Made by a program: the position numbers and the translations under genes. From the NCBI RefSeq assembly GCF_013911645.1, contig NZ_JACESV010000007.1:1-64000 (forward strand): a DNA stretch of 64,000 nt, read 5' to 3'. Shown here one piece after another: positions 29,147 to 40,088 of this stretch (position 1 is the stretch's first letter; each line of letters opens with the position of its first letter). The notes under the pieces are model-generated. The model was not told the origin of the DNA and made no database searches. It was given only the letters and a program-made list of their open reading frames with translations. The stretch comes from Allomuricauda sp. (GTDB taxonomy: Bacteria > Bacteroidota > Bacteroidia > Flavobacteriales > Flavobacteriaceae).

Positions 29147-29788
29147 ATGTCTTTGGAAAAATATATAGATCACACCAATCTAAAACCCACCGCCACCCAT
29201 GCCGACATAACAAAGTTATGTAAAGAAGCCATTGAACACGGTTTTTATGCTGTTTGTGTAAACGGATGCCATATACCTTTGGCCACAGAAGTTTTAAAAG
29301 GAAGTCAAATAAAAACGGCTGCCGTAATCGGTTTTCCCCTTGGGGCCATGTCTACCAAGGCAAAAGTGTTCGAGGCCATGGACTGCATTAAAAATGGTGC
29401 GGACGAAATAGATATGGTAATTAATATTGGATGGCTTAAATTAAAAGAGGTTGATGCTGTTAGAGATGAGATCAAAGCGATAAAACAAGCGATTGGCAGC
29501 AATATTTTGAAAGTGATCATAGAAACCTGCTACCTGAGCGATGAAGAAAAAAAACTTGCCTGCACCCTAGCGGTTGATGCAAAGGCGGATTTTGTAAAAA
29601 CATCCACTGGGTTTGGAACCGGAGGTGCCACTTTGGATGACGTGGCACTCATGAAAAGCGTTGTGGGCAACAAGTTAAAAATAAAAGCTTCCGGTGGTAT
29701 AAAAACAAAGAAAGAAGCCCTACAATACATAGAACTTGGGGTATCTCGCATAGGAACCTCATCAGGCCCTGCTTTAATTGAACAATGA
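29147..29788 (+). CDS. deoC: Deoxyribose-phosphate aldolase
   Basis: MSLEKYIDHTNLKPTAT, VIGFPLGAMSTKAKVFE, VKTSTGFGTGGAT, KASGGIKTKKEA. Confidence 0.95.
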   Translation: MSLEKYIDHTNLKPTATHADITKLCKEAIEHGFYAVCVNGCHIPLATEVLKGSQIKTAAVIGFPLGAMSTKAKVFEAMDCIKNGADEIDMVINIGWLKLKEVDAVRDEIKAIKQAIGSNILKVIIETCYLSDEEKKLACTLAVDAKADFVKTSTGFGTGGATLDDVALMKSVVGNKLKIKASGGIKTKKEALQYIELGVSRIGTSSGPALIEQ

Positions 29789-29798
29789 TAAATTAGGA

Positions 29799-30503
29799 AT
29801 GAGCACCCATATAGAAGCCAAACAAGGAGAAATTGCAGAAACGGTACTCATGCCGGGCGACCCCTTGCGGGCCAAATGGATTGCCGAAACTTTTCTCGAA
29901 AACCCGTTTTGCTATAATAAAATACGCGGAATGCTGGGCTACACAGGTACATACAAAGGCAAACGGATTTCTGTACAAGGTAGCGGTATGGGAATGCCGT
30001 CTGCCATGATCTATTTTCACGAACTCATCAACGATTATGGAGTAAAAAACATTATTCGAGTGGGATCTGCAGGATCCTACCAAGAAGATGTAAAACTCAA
30101 TGATGTGGTCTTGGCCATGGCCGCTTCCACCACTTCGGGCATGAACAATTCCAGATTTATCAACTCGGATTATTCCCCAACTGCCGATTTTGATCTATTT
30201 ATAAAAGCCGTTAATTATGCCCAAAAAAACAATATCCCCATAAAAGCGGGCAATGTGCTTTCCTCGGACGAATTTTATAATGACGACCCCGAAGAATACA
30301 AGCTTTGGGCCCAATACGGTGTGCTTTGTGTGGAAATGGAGACCGCTGGGCTATATACCATTGCGGCAAAATATAACATTAAGGCTTTGACTATTTTAAC
30401 CATCTCCGATTCCTTGGTAACGGATGAAAGGCTTTCTGCCCACGCACGGGAAACAACTTTTAAGGATATGGTAGAAATTGCCTTAGCGGCTGCTTTGCCC
30501 TAA
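29799..30503 (+). CDS. deoD: Purine-nucleoside phosphorylase (DeoD type)
   Basis: MSTHIEAKQGEIAETVLMPGDPLRAKWIAE; GSGMGMPS; VCVEMETAGLYTIAAK. Confidence 0.95.
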   Translation: MSTHIEAKQGEIAETVLMPGDPLRAKWIAETFLENPFCYNKIRGMLGYTGTYKGKRISVQGSGMGMPSAMIYFHELINDYGVKNIIRVGSAGSYQEDVKLNDVVLAMAASTTSGMNNSRFINSDYSPTADFDLFIKAVNYAQKNNIPIKAGNVLSSDEFYNDDPEEYKLWAQYGVLCVEMETAGLYTIAAKYNIKALTILTISDSLVTDERLSAHARETTFKDMVEIALAAALP

Positions 30504-30505
30504 AA

Positions 30506-31786
30506 TTAGGCTTTAGGCTCATCATCTCCGGCAAAAACATAATCCTTTCCCACAGGCAACTCAAAAAGCTCCAAAGAAAAATAAGGTAGGGCAGCGAGCA
30601 AATGGTCAAAAATATCGGCCATCACATATTCGTAATTTTCCCATCGCTTATCCGAACTAAAGGCATATATTTCCAAAGGAATACCTTGCGGAGTAGGCTG
30701 CAACTGCCGTACCATCAAGGTCATTTTCTTGTTTATAGCGGAATGATTTTCTAGATAATTGGTCACATATTTTCGGAAAACGCCAAAGTTGGTCAGGTTT
30801 CTTCCGTTCACCAATAATTCCTTGTTAATTTTGTTTTCTTCATTATAGGCCTTGATCTGTTCGTTTCTTGTACCTATATAATTTTCTACCAGTTGGATTT
30901 TTTTAAGCTTTTCTATTTCCTCTTCAGATAAAAACCGAATACTCTTTTGCCTAATAATCAACGACCTCTTGATCCGTCGTCCACCCGAAACCTGCATGCC
31001 CCTCCAATTCTTGAAGGAATCCGAAATAAGGGCATAAGTGGGTATGGTGGTTATGGTCATATCAAAATTTTGGACCTTTACCGTGGCCAAGCTAATCTCC
31101 ACAACATCACCATCGGCTCCATATTTTTCGAATGTGATCCAATCCCCAATACGCACCATATCGTTAATGGTAACCTGAATACTGGCCACAAAACCTAAAA
31201 TGGAATCCTTAAAAATGAGCAGTACCACTGCGGAAGCAGCACCCAATGCGGTAAAAAATTTCCAAACCGTAGTATCGGTGACAATAGCAAAAACAGTGAG
31301 CACCCCCACTACCCATGCAAAAATCATGAATACCTGAACATAACTGTTTATGGGCTTGTCCTTAAACTTGGGACGGGTTTTTAAATACCCATTGACACTT
31401 TTAAAAAACTTCCGAAGTATAATCAGAGTCAAAAAAACGAAAAGTATTTTAATGGTCTTTAATGCGATTACCCCAGCATAATCAAAATCTGCAAAGGCTA
31501 TCGGAACAAACTCCAACAAGATTGTCAAAGGAACAATATGAGCCACATACCGGGGCACTCTGTGCGCCACCAAAAAATTATCAAAATTGTTGATGGATTT
31601 TCTGGCCAATCTTACGGACAAGGCACGCAATACTTTCCAAATGAGCACATCCAGCAACAGTACTAGTACAAGAACAACAAGCATAAGTACAAATACGTTG
31701 ATGTAAGCAGCCAAGCCTTCGCTCATTCCTGTCTCCAACAAATAATTGTAAAGCAAACGACCCAGGTCTTTGTCCATAGTTTCCAA
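30506..31786 (-). CDS. MscS family mechanosensitive ion channel
   Basis: TM helices then SILGFVASIQVTINDMVRIGDWITFEKYGADGDVVEISLATVKVQNFDMTITTIPTY. Confidence 0.93.
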   Translation of the reverse strand: METMDKDLGRLLYNYLLETGMSEGLAAYINVFVLMLVVLVLVLLLDVLIWKVLRALSVRLARKSINNFDNFLVAHRVPRYVAHIVPLTILLEFVPIAFADFDYAGVIALKTIKILFVFLTLIILRKFFKSVNGYLKTRPKFKDKPINSYVQVFMIFAWVVGVLTVFAIVTDTTVWKFFTALGAASAVVLLIFKDSILGFVASIQVTINDMVRIGDWITFEKYGADGDVVEISLATVKVQNFDMTITTIPTYALISDSFKNWRGMQVSGGRRIKRSLIIRQKSIRFLSEEEIEKLKKIQLVENYIGTRNEQIKAYNEENKINKELLVNGRNLTNFGVFRKYVTNYLENHSAINKKMTLMVRQLQPTPQGIPLEIYAFSSDKRWENYEYVMADIFDHLLAALPYFSLELFELPVGKDYVFAGDDEPKA

Positions 31787-31893
31787 TTGAAAGAAATACG
31801 GTACAAAATTACAGAATCTAATCTTGCTCCCAATATATGGGGGTCATCATTTTATCCGAGAAAAGCAGGTTGTATGATTTGATAAGGTTTATC

Positions 31894-31934
31894 AAAAAAA
31901 CCAAAGGCATTACGTGCCTAAAATGCCTTTGGTT
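31894..31934 (-). terminator. Intrinsic terminator after second PLC/GDPD-AP fusion
   Basis: AACCAAAGGCAT...ATGCCTTTGGTTTTTTT on minus strand. Confidence 0.75.
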
Positions 31935-31940
31935 CTATAT

Positions 31941-33710
31941 TTATTTCAATACCTCTAATATTTTATCGAAGATATATGTGTTCTCATAAACACCGCTAAA
32001 TTTTTTGGCTCCGGGCCCATAAGCAAACAAAGGCACCATAATTCCTGTGTGGTCAACGGTTAAAAAATCACCTTGCACGATACCATCTTTCATGCTGCCA
32101 CCAACTATTCCAAAACCAGAAGTTTCGTGATCAGCAGTGATGATCACCAATGTATTTTTGTCGGCATCGGCAAATTTTAATGCCTCTGCAATGGCTTGGT
32201 CAAAATCCAACATTTCCCGGATTATGTCGCCAGTGCTGTTGGAGTGTCCTCCATTATCAATTTGGGCACCTTCGACCATCAGAAAAAATGGATTGTTTTT
32301 GGCCCCCAGAACAGTTAGAGCCTTTGCAACACTTTTTGGAAGTGCATCTCCCCTACCATCCGCGATAGACGGAGCTTTATTGTCGCCCAAATAAATAGCT
32401 GTCGGTCTTTTAAAATCGGAGAAGTGTTCCAGTTCCTGTTCGGAAAATACCGCTTCAATGTTTTTTTTGTTCTTTTCCCCACCCGCAATAAAAAAGTCCA
32501 ATGGACTGCTTTTTAAATCCTCTATCAAGCCTGGGGTATCATCTCGTTCAACCCTATGGGCGTAGAATGATGAGGGCGTAGCTCCATAAATGGCATCCGT
32601 GGCAACTATCGCCGTATTGAAACCCTTTTTGCTCACCATATCCACTAAATTTGTCAGTGGTTCAGCCTGTGATCCTGTGCCTATGGCCCGGTTGTTGGTC
32701 TTTCTACCTGTAGCCATGGCGGTAGCTCCAGCGGCAGAATCGGTGATTAAATCATCATGTGAAGCTGTTTTCACCAATCCTATGTTTTTTAACCCTGTTA
32801 CACTTAGTTTACCCCGATTGGCAATCATGGCCGAGCTAATTTGCGCCAATCCATTGCCATCACCTATCATTAAAATAATATTGGTAGGCTTGGTATCGGT
32901 ATTGTATGCATATTTGGGTCGGTACACCTCAACTGTATCCTTTAATGTGAAGGTGTTTGCGTCCAGTTTATCCAAATACTGTTTGGCCAAGGCCGGTCTG
33001 TCCGTATTGATATAATCCACACCCAATTTTGCCAAACGTGCCCAAGCTGTTTTGGTATCCGGTGTGCCCCAAAATTGAAATGGTCTTCCAGATGTTTTGG
33101 CTTTGGCTATGGCCTTTTTTGCTTTCTCCAGATCAAGGGCGGTCATTCGTCCGTATCCATTCCATACAGAATAGTTTTTGTAACTGGAACTGATCAATGC
33201 AACTTTGCTTAAATCCATGTGTTCCAACTCGTCCAAATTCTGATGGTCGAACCAAATAAAACTTGGGTAATTTTTGTACTCTTCTGGTTTAGGCCGATTG
33301 CCAGAAATCACAAATTTGATTTTGTCCGCTTTGATCAAATTTGGGTAAGATCGCAGTATTTCTTCCAATTTTCCCAGTGTGGCATATGCTTCGGACTTGA
33401 TGTCGATAAGCAATTGAAGTGGCCTGAGTTCCCCTGATCTTTCCAAACTACTGAGCCTGTTCAAATACAGCTTATCAAAGGTTTTTCCCTTGACTATCTC
33501 ATCTTCGGCATGGGTAACATAGAGGGAGTCATTCCTTAAAAACACATCGGCCTCTATGGATGATGCCCCATTGCTGTAGGCATACCAAAATGGCAGTTTT
33601 TGGGCATAATCGTTATGGGAGTGGACTTTATAAACGGTCTGGGCAAAGATTTTTCCCGTAACGAAGAAAATCAATCCAACTATAACTAAAAAGGCTGCTC
33701 TCTTTTTCAT
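31941..33710 (-). CDS. Secreted fusion: PLC-like/GDPD-superfamily phosphodiesterase + alkaline phosphatase (paralogue of 23032..24858)
   Basis: HSHNDYAQKLPFWYAYSNGASSIEADVFLRNDSLYVTHAEDE; NIILMIGDGNGLAQ...DSAAGATAMATG...IITADHETSGF. Confidence 0.88.
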   Translation of the reverse strand: MKKRAAFLVIVGLIFFVTGKIFAQTVYKVHSHNDYAQKLPFWYAYSNGASSIEADVFLRNDSLYVTHAEDEIVKGKTFDKLYLNRLSSLERSGELRPLQLLIDIKSEAYATLGKLEEILRSYPNLIKADKIKFVISGNRPKPEEYKNYPSFIWFDHQNLDELEHMDLSKVALISSSYKNYSVWNGYGRMTALDLEKAKKAIAKAKTSGRPFQFWGTPDTKTAWARLAKLGVDYINTDRPALAKQYLDKLDANTFTLKDTVEVYRPKYAYNTDTKPTNIILMIGDGNGLAQISSAMIANRGKLSVTGLKNIGLVKTASHDDLITDSAAGATAMATGRKTNNRAIGTGSQAEPLTNLVDMVSKKGFNTAIVATDAIYGATPSSFYAHRVERDDTPGLIEDLKSSPLDFFIAGGEKNKKNIEAVFSEQELEHFSDFKRPTAIYLGDNKAPSIADGRGDALPKSVAKALTVLGAKNNPFFLMVEGAQIDNGGHSNSTGDIIREMLDFDQAIAEALKFADADKNTLVIITADHETSGFGIVGGSMKDGIVQGDFLTVDHTGIMVPLFAYGPGAKKFSGVYENTYIFDKILEVLK

Positions 33711-34837
33711 TTTGCTTGATTTATGGCATTGATCATTTTATGGTAAATCTCGTTGTTTTCATAGATGCCCTGGAAATTGTCCGACCCCTTGCCCTTGGCA
33801 AAAACAGGGATTAATTCCCCGCTATGCTGATCGGAATTGAAGTAAACGGTCACTTTTTCGGGCACTTCCCTTTTTTTGCCCGTACTTTTGTCCACTTCAT
33901 AATGTTTGCCAATACTCACTCCTCCTGTTTCATGGTCTGCCGTAACCACCAGCAAGGTATTCGGGTTGTTTTCCACATAATCCAACACAACTCCCAAGGT
34001 CTTATCAAAATCCAACACTTCGGATATCATCATTTCGGCATTTTCTGCATGTCCGCCCCAATCAATGTACGAGCCTTCGACCATCATAAAAAATGGCTCC
34101 CCTTTTTGATCAAAATAATCCAAGGCCATGGTAGTTGCTTCGGATAAATAATTGGCCCGCCCATCAATTTTTGAGGGAATCCCATCATCGGCCAAAACAT
34201 AGGCATTCCTTTTGTCCTTCGCGGTTTTTGATAGTGCCAAGGTATCCAAATGATAGTTTTTGTCCTTTAATTCCTCAAAAAGATTTCTTCCATCGTTTCT
34301 TTTATTGAAAAACTTTCTTCCTCCGCCCGCAAAAAAATCAACTTCAGCCTCAATCAACTGTGAAGCAATCTCATTGTGCATGTCACGGTCGGTTACATGG
34401 GCATAAAAGCTCGCAGGCGTTGCATGTGTAATTGTGGTAAGACTGATCAAGCCTGTTTGGTATCCATTCCCCTTCAACTGTTCCAAAATGGTTTCTTGCG
34501 GAAGCGAATCAACAGATACCCCAATGGCCCTTTTATAGGTTTTCTGTCCGGTTGAAAAGGCGGTGGCCCCAGCGGCCGAATCGGTGATGGTATAATCCGT
34601 TGCCGATGTTTGGTGAAATCCAATTTGCTTGAACCGTGAAAAATTGGGCAGGCTATCGCCAAAATAATAGGCCGTTGATACTTGTGGAACACCCATCCCG
34701 TCGCCTATCATAAAAATAATGCTCAGGGGCTCTTCATTGATGGATTCTATAGGTTTTTCTTCTTTTTTTGATGTGGTACAGCCCAAAATCCATAGAACGG
34801 CCAAAGATGCAGCAGCTTTTTTAAATGAAATTTTCAT
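33707..34837 (-). CDS. Alkaline phosphatase (lipoprotein)
   Basis: LGCTTSKK lipobox; IIFMIGDGMGVPQ; DSAAGATAFSTG; VVTADHETGG; ATGA overlap with 31941..33710. Confidence 0.93.
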   Translation of the reverse strand: MKISFKKAAASLAVLWILGCTTSKKEEKPIESINEEPLSIIFMIGDGMGVPQVSTAYYFGDSLPNFSRFKQIGFHQTSATDYTITDSAAGATAFSTGQKTYKRAIGVSVDSLPQETILEQLKGNGYQTGLISLTTITHATPASFYAHVTDRDMHNEIASQLIEAEVDFFAGGGRKFFNKRNDGRNLFEELKDKNYHLDTLALSKTAKDKRNAYVLADDGIPSKIDGRANYLSEATTMALDYFDQKGEPFFMMVEGSYIDWGGHAENAEMMISEVLDFDKTLGVVLDYVENNPNTLLVVTADHETGGVSIGKHYEVDKSTGKKREVPEKVTVYFNSDQHSGELIPVFAKGKGSDNFQGIYENNEIYHKMINAINQAK

Positions 34838-34865
34838 GAATCTGTTCTTTTTCTTTTATAACATG

Positions 34866-34899
34866 TAAGCGGCAAGTGGATAAACCAACCTGCCGCTTA
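34866..34899. promoter_or_regulatory. Intercistronic hairpin between SusD and phosphatase genes
   Basis: taagcggca...tgccgctta perfect 9-bp inverted repeat, no T tract. Confidence 0.45.
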
Positions 34900-34917
34900 G
34901 CTAAAAAATACACCCTA

Positions 34918-36663
34918 CTAATAACCTTCATTCTGCTCCAAATACCCTGCAACATTGGATGCGCCATCTATGGCGTCTTGTGGAATCGGGAACAATCTGT
35001 GATGAACGTTGTCATCTGTTTTTTCGGTCCAAGTATCTTCGTAACGACCAAACCGGATTTGATCGCTCCTGCGGAAACCTTCCCAGTACAACTCAAATCC
35101 TCTTTCACGGAACAAGATATCCAAATCGATAGCGGAAAGTGGTTCCGGAGTCTGCTCTGGACGTGCCGTTCTGGAGGTTCTAACTGTATTTACATCAGCC
35201 AGAGCACCGGCATTATCACCTGTCCGTAATTTAGCTTCTGCACGCATCAAATAGATTTCGGCCAAGCGCATCAAAACAAGGTCTACGCTACTGTAATTGT
35301 TGCCATTTGGCGAGGTACGGCTAAACTGGTATTTGGATACGCGGTAACCGTTTTTGTGCAATCTGCCTTCGTTGGAGAAATCCACCTGCAAGGTATGGTT
35401 CACATAATCCACATCCTTATCGGGACCATTCCCTTTTCTTTGGATTACCGGATAAATACGGTAACCTTCGTCGCAGGTGTAAAAAGAGCCGTTTTCGTCT
35501 TTGCGCGGCCCCCAAATTACACCTCGGATAATTCCCCTGTTGATTTCAAAATCTTCAGCGGACATGCAGTAGTAATGATCTTCATCATTTTCCGGTGAAA
35601 CACCCGTCAAGTCCCTGAGCTCTTCAGGGATAATCTGGTTTTCCTGATAAAATCTGGCATCGGCCTCCGCCGGGTCAACATCGCCGTAGGCATCTACCCA
35701 GGTCTGATAAAAATCCGGGGTAATGGCCGGCCCATCGGTACCATCTGCGCTGGGGTGTTCCGGTCTGGGATACCAAGATCCCGCCAACGACCAATAGGCC
35801 CATCGGCTGTGCTCCCTGTTCATCACGCCACGTTGATCCAAAGCAAAGATCAACTCTGGGTTGTCGTGGTTTTCATCATTAAAAAGCTCAAAATACTCTG
35901 GGGACAAGGAGTACATTCCGGAGTTGATGATATTGTCGGTGTACTCAATTACCTTGTTCATATCTTCTGAGGTAAAATCCGGTGTTCCGTAGGGATCGCG
36001 GTACACGGCAGCATTTAGGCTCAATCGGGCCAAGAACCCCCAAACGGTTGCTTGTGTTATTCGTCCCGGGCCTCTACTGGTATTGATCACATCAACAACT
36101 GAAAGCAGTTCATTTTCGATGTAATCAATGGCATCTTGCCCTCGGATCACTTCTGAAAGCTCACCTGAAGTTTCTTTCTTAAAAGCCAATCCCCAACTAT
36201 CCAAAGTAAGCATGTTCAAGTAGGCCCTTAGGGCAATCATTTCATATAGCCCCCCCTCTGCCTCTACGTTTCCTTCATCCGCAAGGGGTTGTAAAACATC
36301 AATTGCCGTTATTGTCCTGGATATGTTTCGTGTCACTTCGTTCCAAGAGCTTCCTACCAAACTATTACTTGGAGCAATATTGTGGCGATGTACTTCTAAA
36401 AACTTCCCATTATCGTACCAGTCGACCCCACCGCGATAAGGTAATATGGCCTCATCGGACGGAATTAACTGCAATCCATAGTAATTGGTGTGCCTCCAAG
36501 TCCAAGAAATTTGCCCATAAGCCGGAGCAATGGCCCCGCTTATGGCTTCTGCCTGTCCACTACCTTCCAGGGATTCGTCGATAACTTCTTCTTCAAGATC
36601 GGTACAGCTTACGTTTGAGAGCAAGCCTATTCCAAATAGTGCGATTATTATTTTATGCTTCAT
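34918..36663 (-). CDS. RagB/SusD family nutrient uptake outer membrane lipoprotein
   Basis: LLSNVSCTDLEEEVIDE; VDLVLMRLAEIYLMRAEAKLRTGDNAGALADVNTVR; FRERGFELYWEGFRRSDQIRFG. Confidence 0.95.
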   Translation of the reverse strand: MKHKIIIALFGIGLLSNVSCTDLEEEVIDESLEGSGQAEAISGAIAPAYGQISWTWRHTNYYGLQLIPSDEAILPYRGGVDWYDNGKFLEVHRHNIAPSNSLVGSSWNEVTRNISRTITAIDVLQPLADEGNVEAEGGLYEMIALRAYLNMLTLDSWGLAFKKETSGELSEVIRGQDAIDYIENELLSVVDVINTSRGPGRITQATVWGFLARLSLNAAVYRDPYGTPDFTSEDMNKVIEYTDNIINSGMYSLSPEYFELFNDENHDNPELIFALDQRGVMNREHSRWAYWSLAGSWYPRPEHPSADGTDGPAITPDFYQTWVDAYGDVDPAEADARFYQENQIIPEELRDLTGVSPENDEDHYYCMSAEDFEINRGIIRGVIWGPRKDENGSFYTCDEGYRIYPVIQRKGNGPDKDVDYVNHTLQVDFSNEGRLHKNGYRVSKYQFSRTSPNGNNYSSVDLVLMRLAEIYLMRAEAKLRTGDNAGALADVNTVRTSRTARPEQTPEPLSAIDLDILFRERGFELYWEGFRRSDQIRFGRYEDTWTEKTDDNVHHRLFPIPQDAIDGASNVAGYLEQNEGY

Positions 36664-36683
36664 TTTTGAAGTGTTTTTTTTGA

Positions 36684-39600
36684 TTAGAATGATACGTTTA
36701 AGCCAAATACAAGGGTTCTTGTTTTGGGATAATTGAAGTAATCAATCCCAAAGGTCTGTATGCCGTCTATAGTCAAGTTTGAATTGATTTCCGGGTCAAA
36801 ACCGCTGTAATCCGTAATCACAAATAGGTTTTGCCCCGTTATGGAAAAGCGAATCGTGTTTACCAATCCATCAAGACCGACCAATTCCGGACTAAGGTTG
36901 TAACCCAAAGTGGCATTGTTCAACCTCAAGAAATCACCGTCCTCCAAATATCTGGTGGATACGGCATTGGAGTTGGTGATATCCTCATTGGGAAATTGCG
37001 TGGCAATGGAGGTCGTGTTAAAGTTGGAACTTAAAAGCCCTTTACTGAACAACGACATTGCGGTGTGGTTGTACACCTTGTTTCCAGAAACCCCGTTAAA
37101 GTTCAATCCAAGATCAAAGTTCTTATAGTTGAAGTTCAGATAAAATGCATAGATCAAATCCGGCAATGCACTCCCCACTACTCTCCTATCTTCGGACAAA
37201 ATACTCAGGCCATCATCTCCGATTCCCAAGAACTCCTGCATATAATAAGCTCCTATTGGTTCACCATTAATGTTTCCGTTAATGGTTGCATCGGTCTGAC
37301 CCGCTCCTTGTGCAGCTCCCGTGGTCAGCACTTCGTAGGGTGAGTTGGACACTTCGTTTTTGGTATAGGCCAAGTTACCGCCGATGTTATAGGAAAAATC
37401 CTTGCTGTAATCGCTGTGGTAATCCAAAGCAAGTTCAAAACCGCTGTTCTTAATTTCCATATCGGGAATATTGGTCCAGTATTTATCGGTAGGTTGAACA
37501 GGGTCGGCCGGGGTTACTTCCAACAAAATATTCTCAGAAACTTTATTGAAATAATCCAACGTACCGGACAAGCGATTGTTGAACAGTCCAAAATCCAAAC
37601 CAAAATCCAATTGCTCGGATACTTCCCATTGGATGTCGGGATTGGCCAAACGGGTAAAAATGGTTCCGTAAGGGTAATCGGCCAAGGTCTTTTCGTCGCC
37701 ATTGATGGGGTAGGAATCATTATTGTCCCTACTATCGGTGAAACTTCTTTTTGTAATTTTTGATGGAATTTCTTGATTACCGGTTCTACCCCAACTTGCC
37801 CTAAGCTTTAAATTATTGATGGTTGTGTTCGAGCTCAAGAATTCTTCGTTCATAATGTTCCAACCAGCGGCAACGGAGGGGAAATATCCATACTTGTTGT
37901 TCCCACCAAACTTGGATGACCCGTCCGCCCTCATGGTGGCGGTAAGCATATACCTGTTATCGAACACATAATTGGCCCTACCAAAGAAAGATTGCAGCTC
38001 ATTCTTTGTGGCATAAGTATTCATAAAAGTTGGCATATCTTCAGAACTTATCTGATCCTGATATTTTGGGTCGATACCATTATCGGAAAAACCCTCCATT
38101 TCAAAACTCTTTTGGTGGACAAAGGTTTCTTGGTACGTATGCCCGACCAAAAAGGTAAAATTGTGTTTATCGGTCATCAAATTATACGTCAATGTATTCT
38201 CGATAAGACTGTTTTTGTTGGTGGTGTAGATACTGTTCAGTTCTCCCCTTATGTAATCTTCCAACAAAGAGTAGGGCTTGTACTGTATATCCCTTTGTGT
38301 AGATGAGTAATCCACGCCCAAGTTCAACTTATAGGTAAGCCCATTCACAATTTCCACGGAAGGTGCCAAGTTGGCCAGAATACGATGGTTCACGGCATCA
38401 TCACTGTATATTTGCTCTCTGGTCAAGGGATTGAGCATATTATCCAACAAGGTTGGTTGCCCATCGGTGTACAATGGTAATGTTGGGTTCAGCTGAAGCA
38501 TGTCTCCCACAATGGCCCTTGAATCTGCGCGAAGGTTCTCGGTCCTGGTAGCTGTCATATTGAACTCGACCTTTAAACGATCGTTGAAAGCCCTTTGGGT
38601 CAAATTCAATCGACCTGAATAACATTTAAGATCATTGCCCCTAAGAATTCCTTCTTGATCGTTCACCCCCAAGGATGCTCGGTAGGAGAATTTTTCGGAT
38701 GCGCCGCTCATGGCTAAATTCACATTTTTGGTAAACCCCGTTCTGCTAAGGGCATCCTGCCAATTGGTATTGGCACCTCCGTCTTCCAAATTACCTCCGG
38801 TAACCACAACTTCTTGTCTAAAGCGATCAGCCGAAAAAACATCAACTTGGTTAGCCAAGGTTGAAAACCCGGTGGATACGTTCAAATCCATGCTGGTTCT
38901 TCCGGCCTTGCCCCTTTTGGTGGTAATTACAATTACTCCATTGGCTGCTCTTGCACCATAAATTGCTGCGGCAGAGGCATCCTTAAGCACATCTATACTT
39001 TTTATGTCCTGTGGGTTGATGAAGTTCAAGGGGTTGGTCGGAACACCGGTGCTCGTATTGTCCAAAGCAAAACCATCAATTACATAAAGTGGTGTGGTGC
39101 CCGAACGAAGACTCCCTACACCCCTGATGATTACATCCTGTGCTGCTCCCGGTTCCCCACTAACGTTGGAAATGTTCACGCCCGCTACTTTACCTTGTAA
39201 AAGCTGTCCTGGGTTCATCACGATTCCTTTGTTAAAATCTTCGCTGTCCACGGAAGCGATAGAACCAGTCACATCGGTTTTTCTTTGGGTGCCATACCCA
39301 ACAACAACCACATCTTCCAACATGGTGGCATCCTGCTCCAACTGAATATTGATGGTACTGCGGCCATCTACGGAAACTTCTTGGGGTTTGTACCCCAAAT
39401 AAGAAATTTGCAGCACGGCATCACTTTCAACATCAATGGAAAAGTTTCCATCAAAATCGGTAATGGTACCGTTGTTTCTACCTTTTTCCATTACGGAAGC
39501 CCCTGCCAAGGGTACTCCACTTTCATCGGTAACTTGGCCCGTAACGGTAATAAAAACCACTTCCACCACTCTTTTTGGGGCCTTTGGCCTTACATCAATG

Positions 39601-39938
39601 GAAATGGTGTTGTTTATTCTTCTAAATGTAAGATGGGCATCTTTGGCCATCAATTCCAAAACAGACCTCAGCGACACATTTTGGTATGCAATATCGTAGG
39701 TGTTCTGTAACCTATCCACTTTGCGGTCGTACACAAATTTAAAATCCGTTTGGCCTTCAATTTGTCTTAGCACATCTACTACGGTGGCATTGTCCATGGA
39801 CAGGTCCACCTTAAAACTTTCCAAGTTCTGTCCTCTGACATCAGCGGCCAGCACTGGGTTCAGAAGTGCCAAAACAATCAGAAAGCAAAATGTATGGAAT
39901 GTCAACTTGATTAATTGTTTAATAGTTAGTGAATTCAT
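36684..39938 (-). CDS. SusC/RagA family TonB-linked outer membrane protein with N-terminal STN signalling domain
   Basis: STN-like NATVVDVLRQIEGQTDFKFVYDRKVDRL; VTGQVTDESGVPLAGASVMEKGRNNGT; VGYGTQRKTDVTGS. Confidence 0.95.
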   Translation of the reverse strand: MNSLTIKQLIKLTFHTFCFLIVLALLNPVLAADVRGQNLESFKVDLSMDNATVVDVLRQIEGQTDFKFVYDRKVDRLQNTYDIAYQNVSLRSVLELMAKDAHLTFRRINNTISIDVRPKAPKRVVEVVFITVTGQVTDESGVPLAGASVMEKGRNNGTITDFDGNFSIDVESDAVLQISYLGYKPQEVSVDGRSTINIQLEQDATMLEDVVVVGYGTQRKTDVTGSIASVDSEDFNKGIVMNPGQLLQGKVAGVNISNVSGEPGAAQDVIIRGVGSLRSGTTPLYVIDGFALDNTSTGVPTNPLNFINPQDIKSIDVLKDASAAAIYGARAANGVIVITTKRGKAGRTSMDLNVSTGFSTLANQVDVFSADRFRQEVVVTGGNLEDGGANTNWQDALSRTGFTKNVNLAMSGASEKFSYRASLGVNDQEGILRGNDLKCYSGRLNLTQRAFNDRLKVEFNMTATRTENLRADSRAIVGDMLQLNPTLPLYTDGQPTLLDNMLNPLTREQIYSDDAVNHRILANLAPSVEIVNGLTYKLNLGVDYSSTQRDIQYKPYSLLEDYIRGELNSIYTTNKNSLIENTLTYNLMTDKHNFTFLVGHTYQETFVHQKSFEMEGFSDNGIDPKYQDQISSEDMPTFMNTYATKNELQSFFGRANYVFDNRYMLTATMRADGSSKFGGNNKYGYFPSVAAGWNIMNEEFLSSNTTINNLKLRASWGRTGNQEIPSKITKRSFTDSRDNNDSYPINGDEKTLADYPYGTIFTRLANPDIQWEVSEQLDFGLDFGLFNNRLSGTLDYFNKVSENILLEVTPADPVQPTDKYWTNIPDMEIKNSGFELALDYHSDYSKDFSYNIGGNLAYTKNEVSNSPYEVLTTGAAQGAGQTDATINGNINGEPIGAYYMQEFLGIGDDGLSILSEDRRVVGSALPDLIYAFYLNFNYKNFDLGLNFNGVSGNKVYNHTAMSLFSKGLLSSNFNTTSIATQFPNEDITNSNAVSTRYLEDGDFLRLNNATLGYNLSPELVGLDGLVNTIRFSITGQNLFVITDYSGFDPEINSNLTIDGIQTFGIDYFNYPKTRTLVFGLNVSF

Positions 39939-39990
39939 AATTTCACATAATGTTTAAATGGTTATAAGTATTTGTAATTATTGAACTATC

Positions 39991-40029
39991 GACAGCCTGT
40001 TTCCGCTCGCCAAAGTGTTACAGGCTGTC
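39991..40029. promoter_or_regulatory. Hairpin between FecR and SusC genes
   Basis: gacagcctgt...acaggctgtc 10-bp inverted repeat followed by tcttttt on + strand. Confidence 0.4.
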
Positions 40030-40088
40030 TCTTTTTAATTTGTTTGCTTTTATGTCATAGTAATGCTGTTTTTTGGTTTGAGTTGGTT

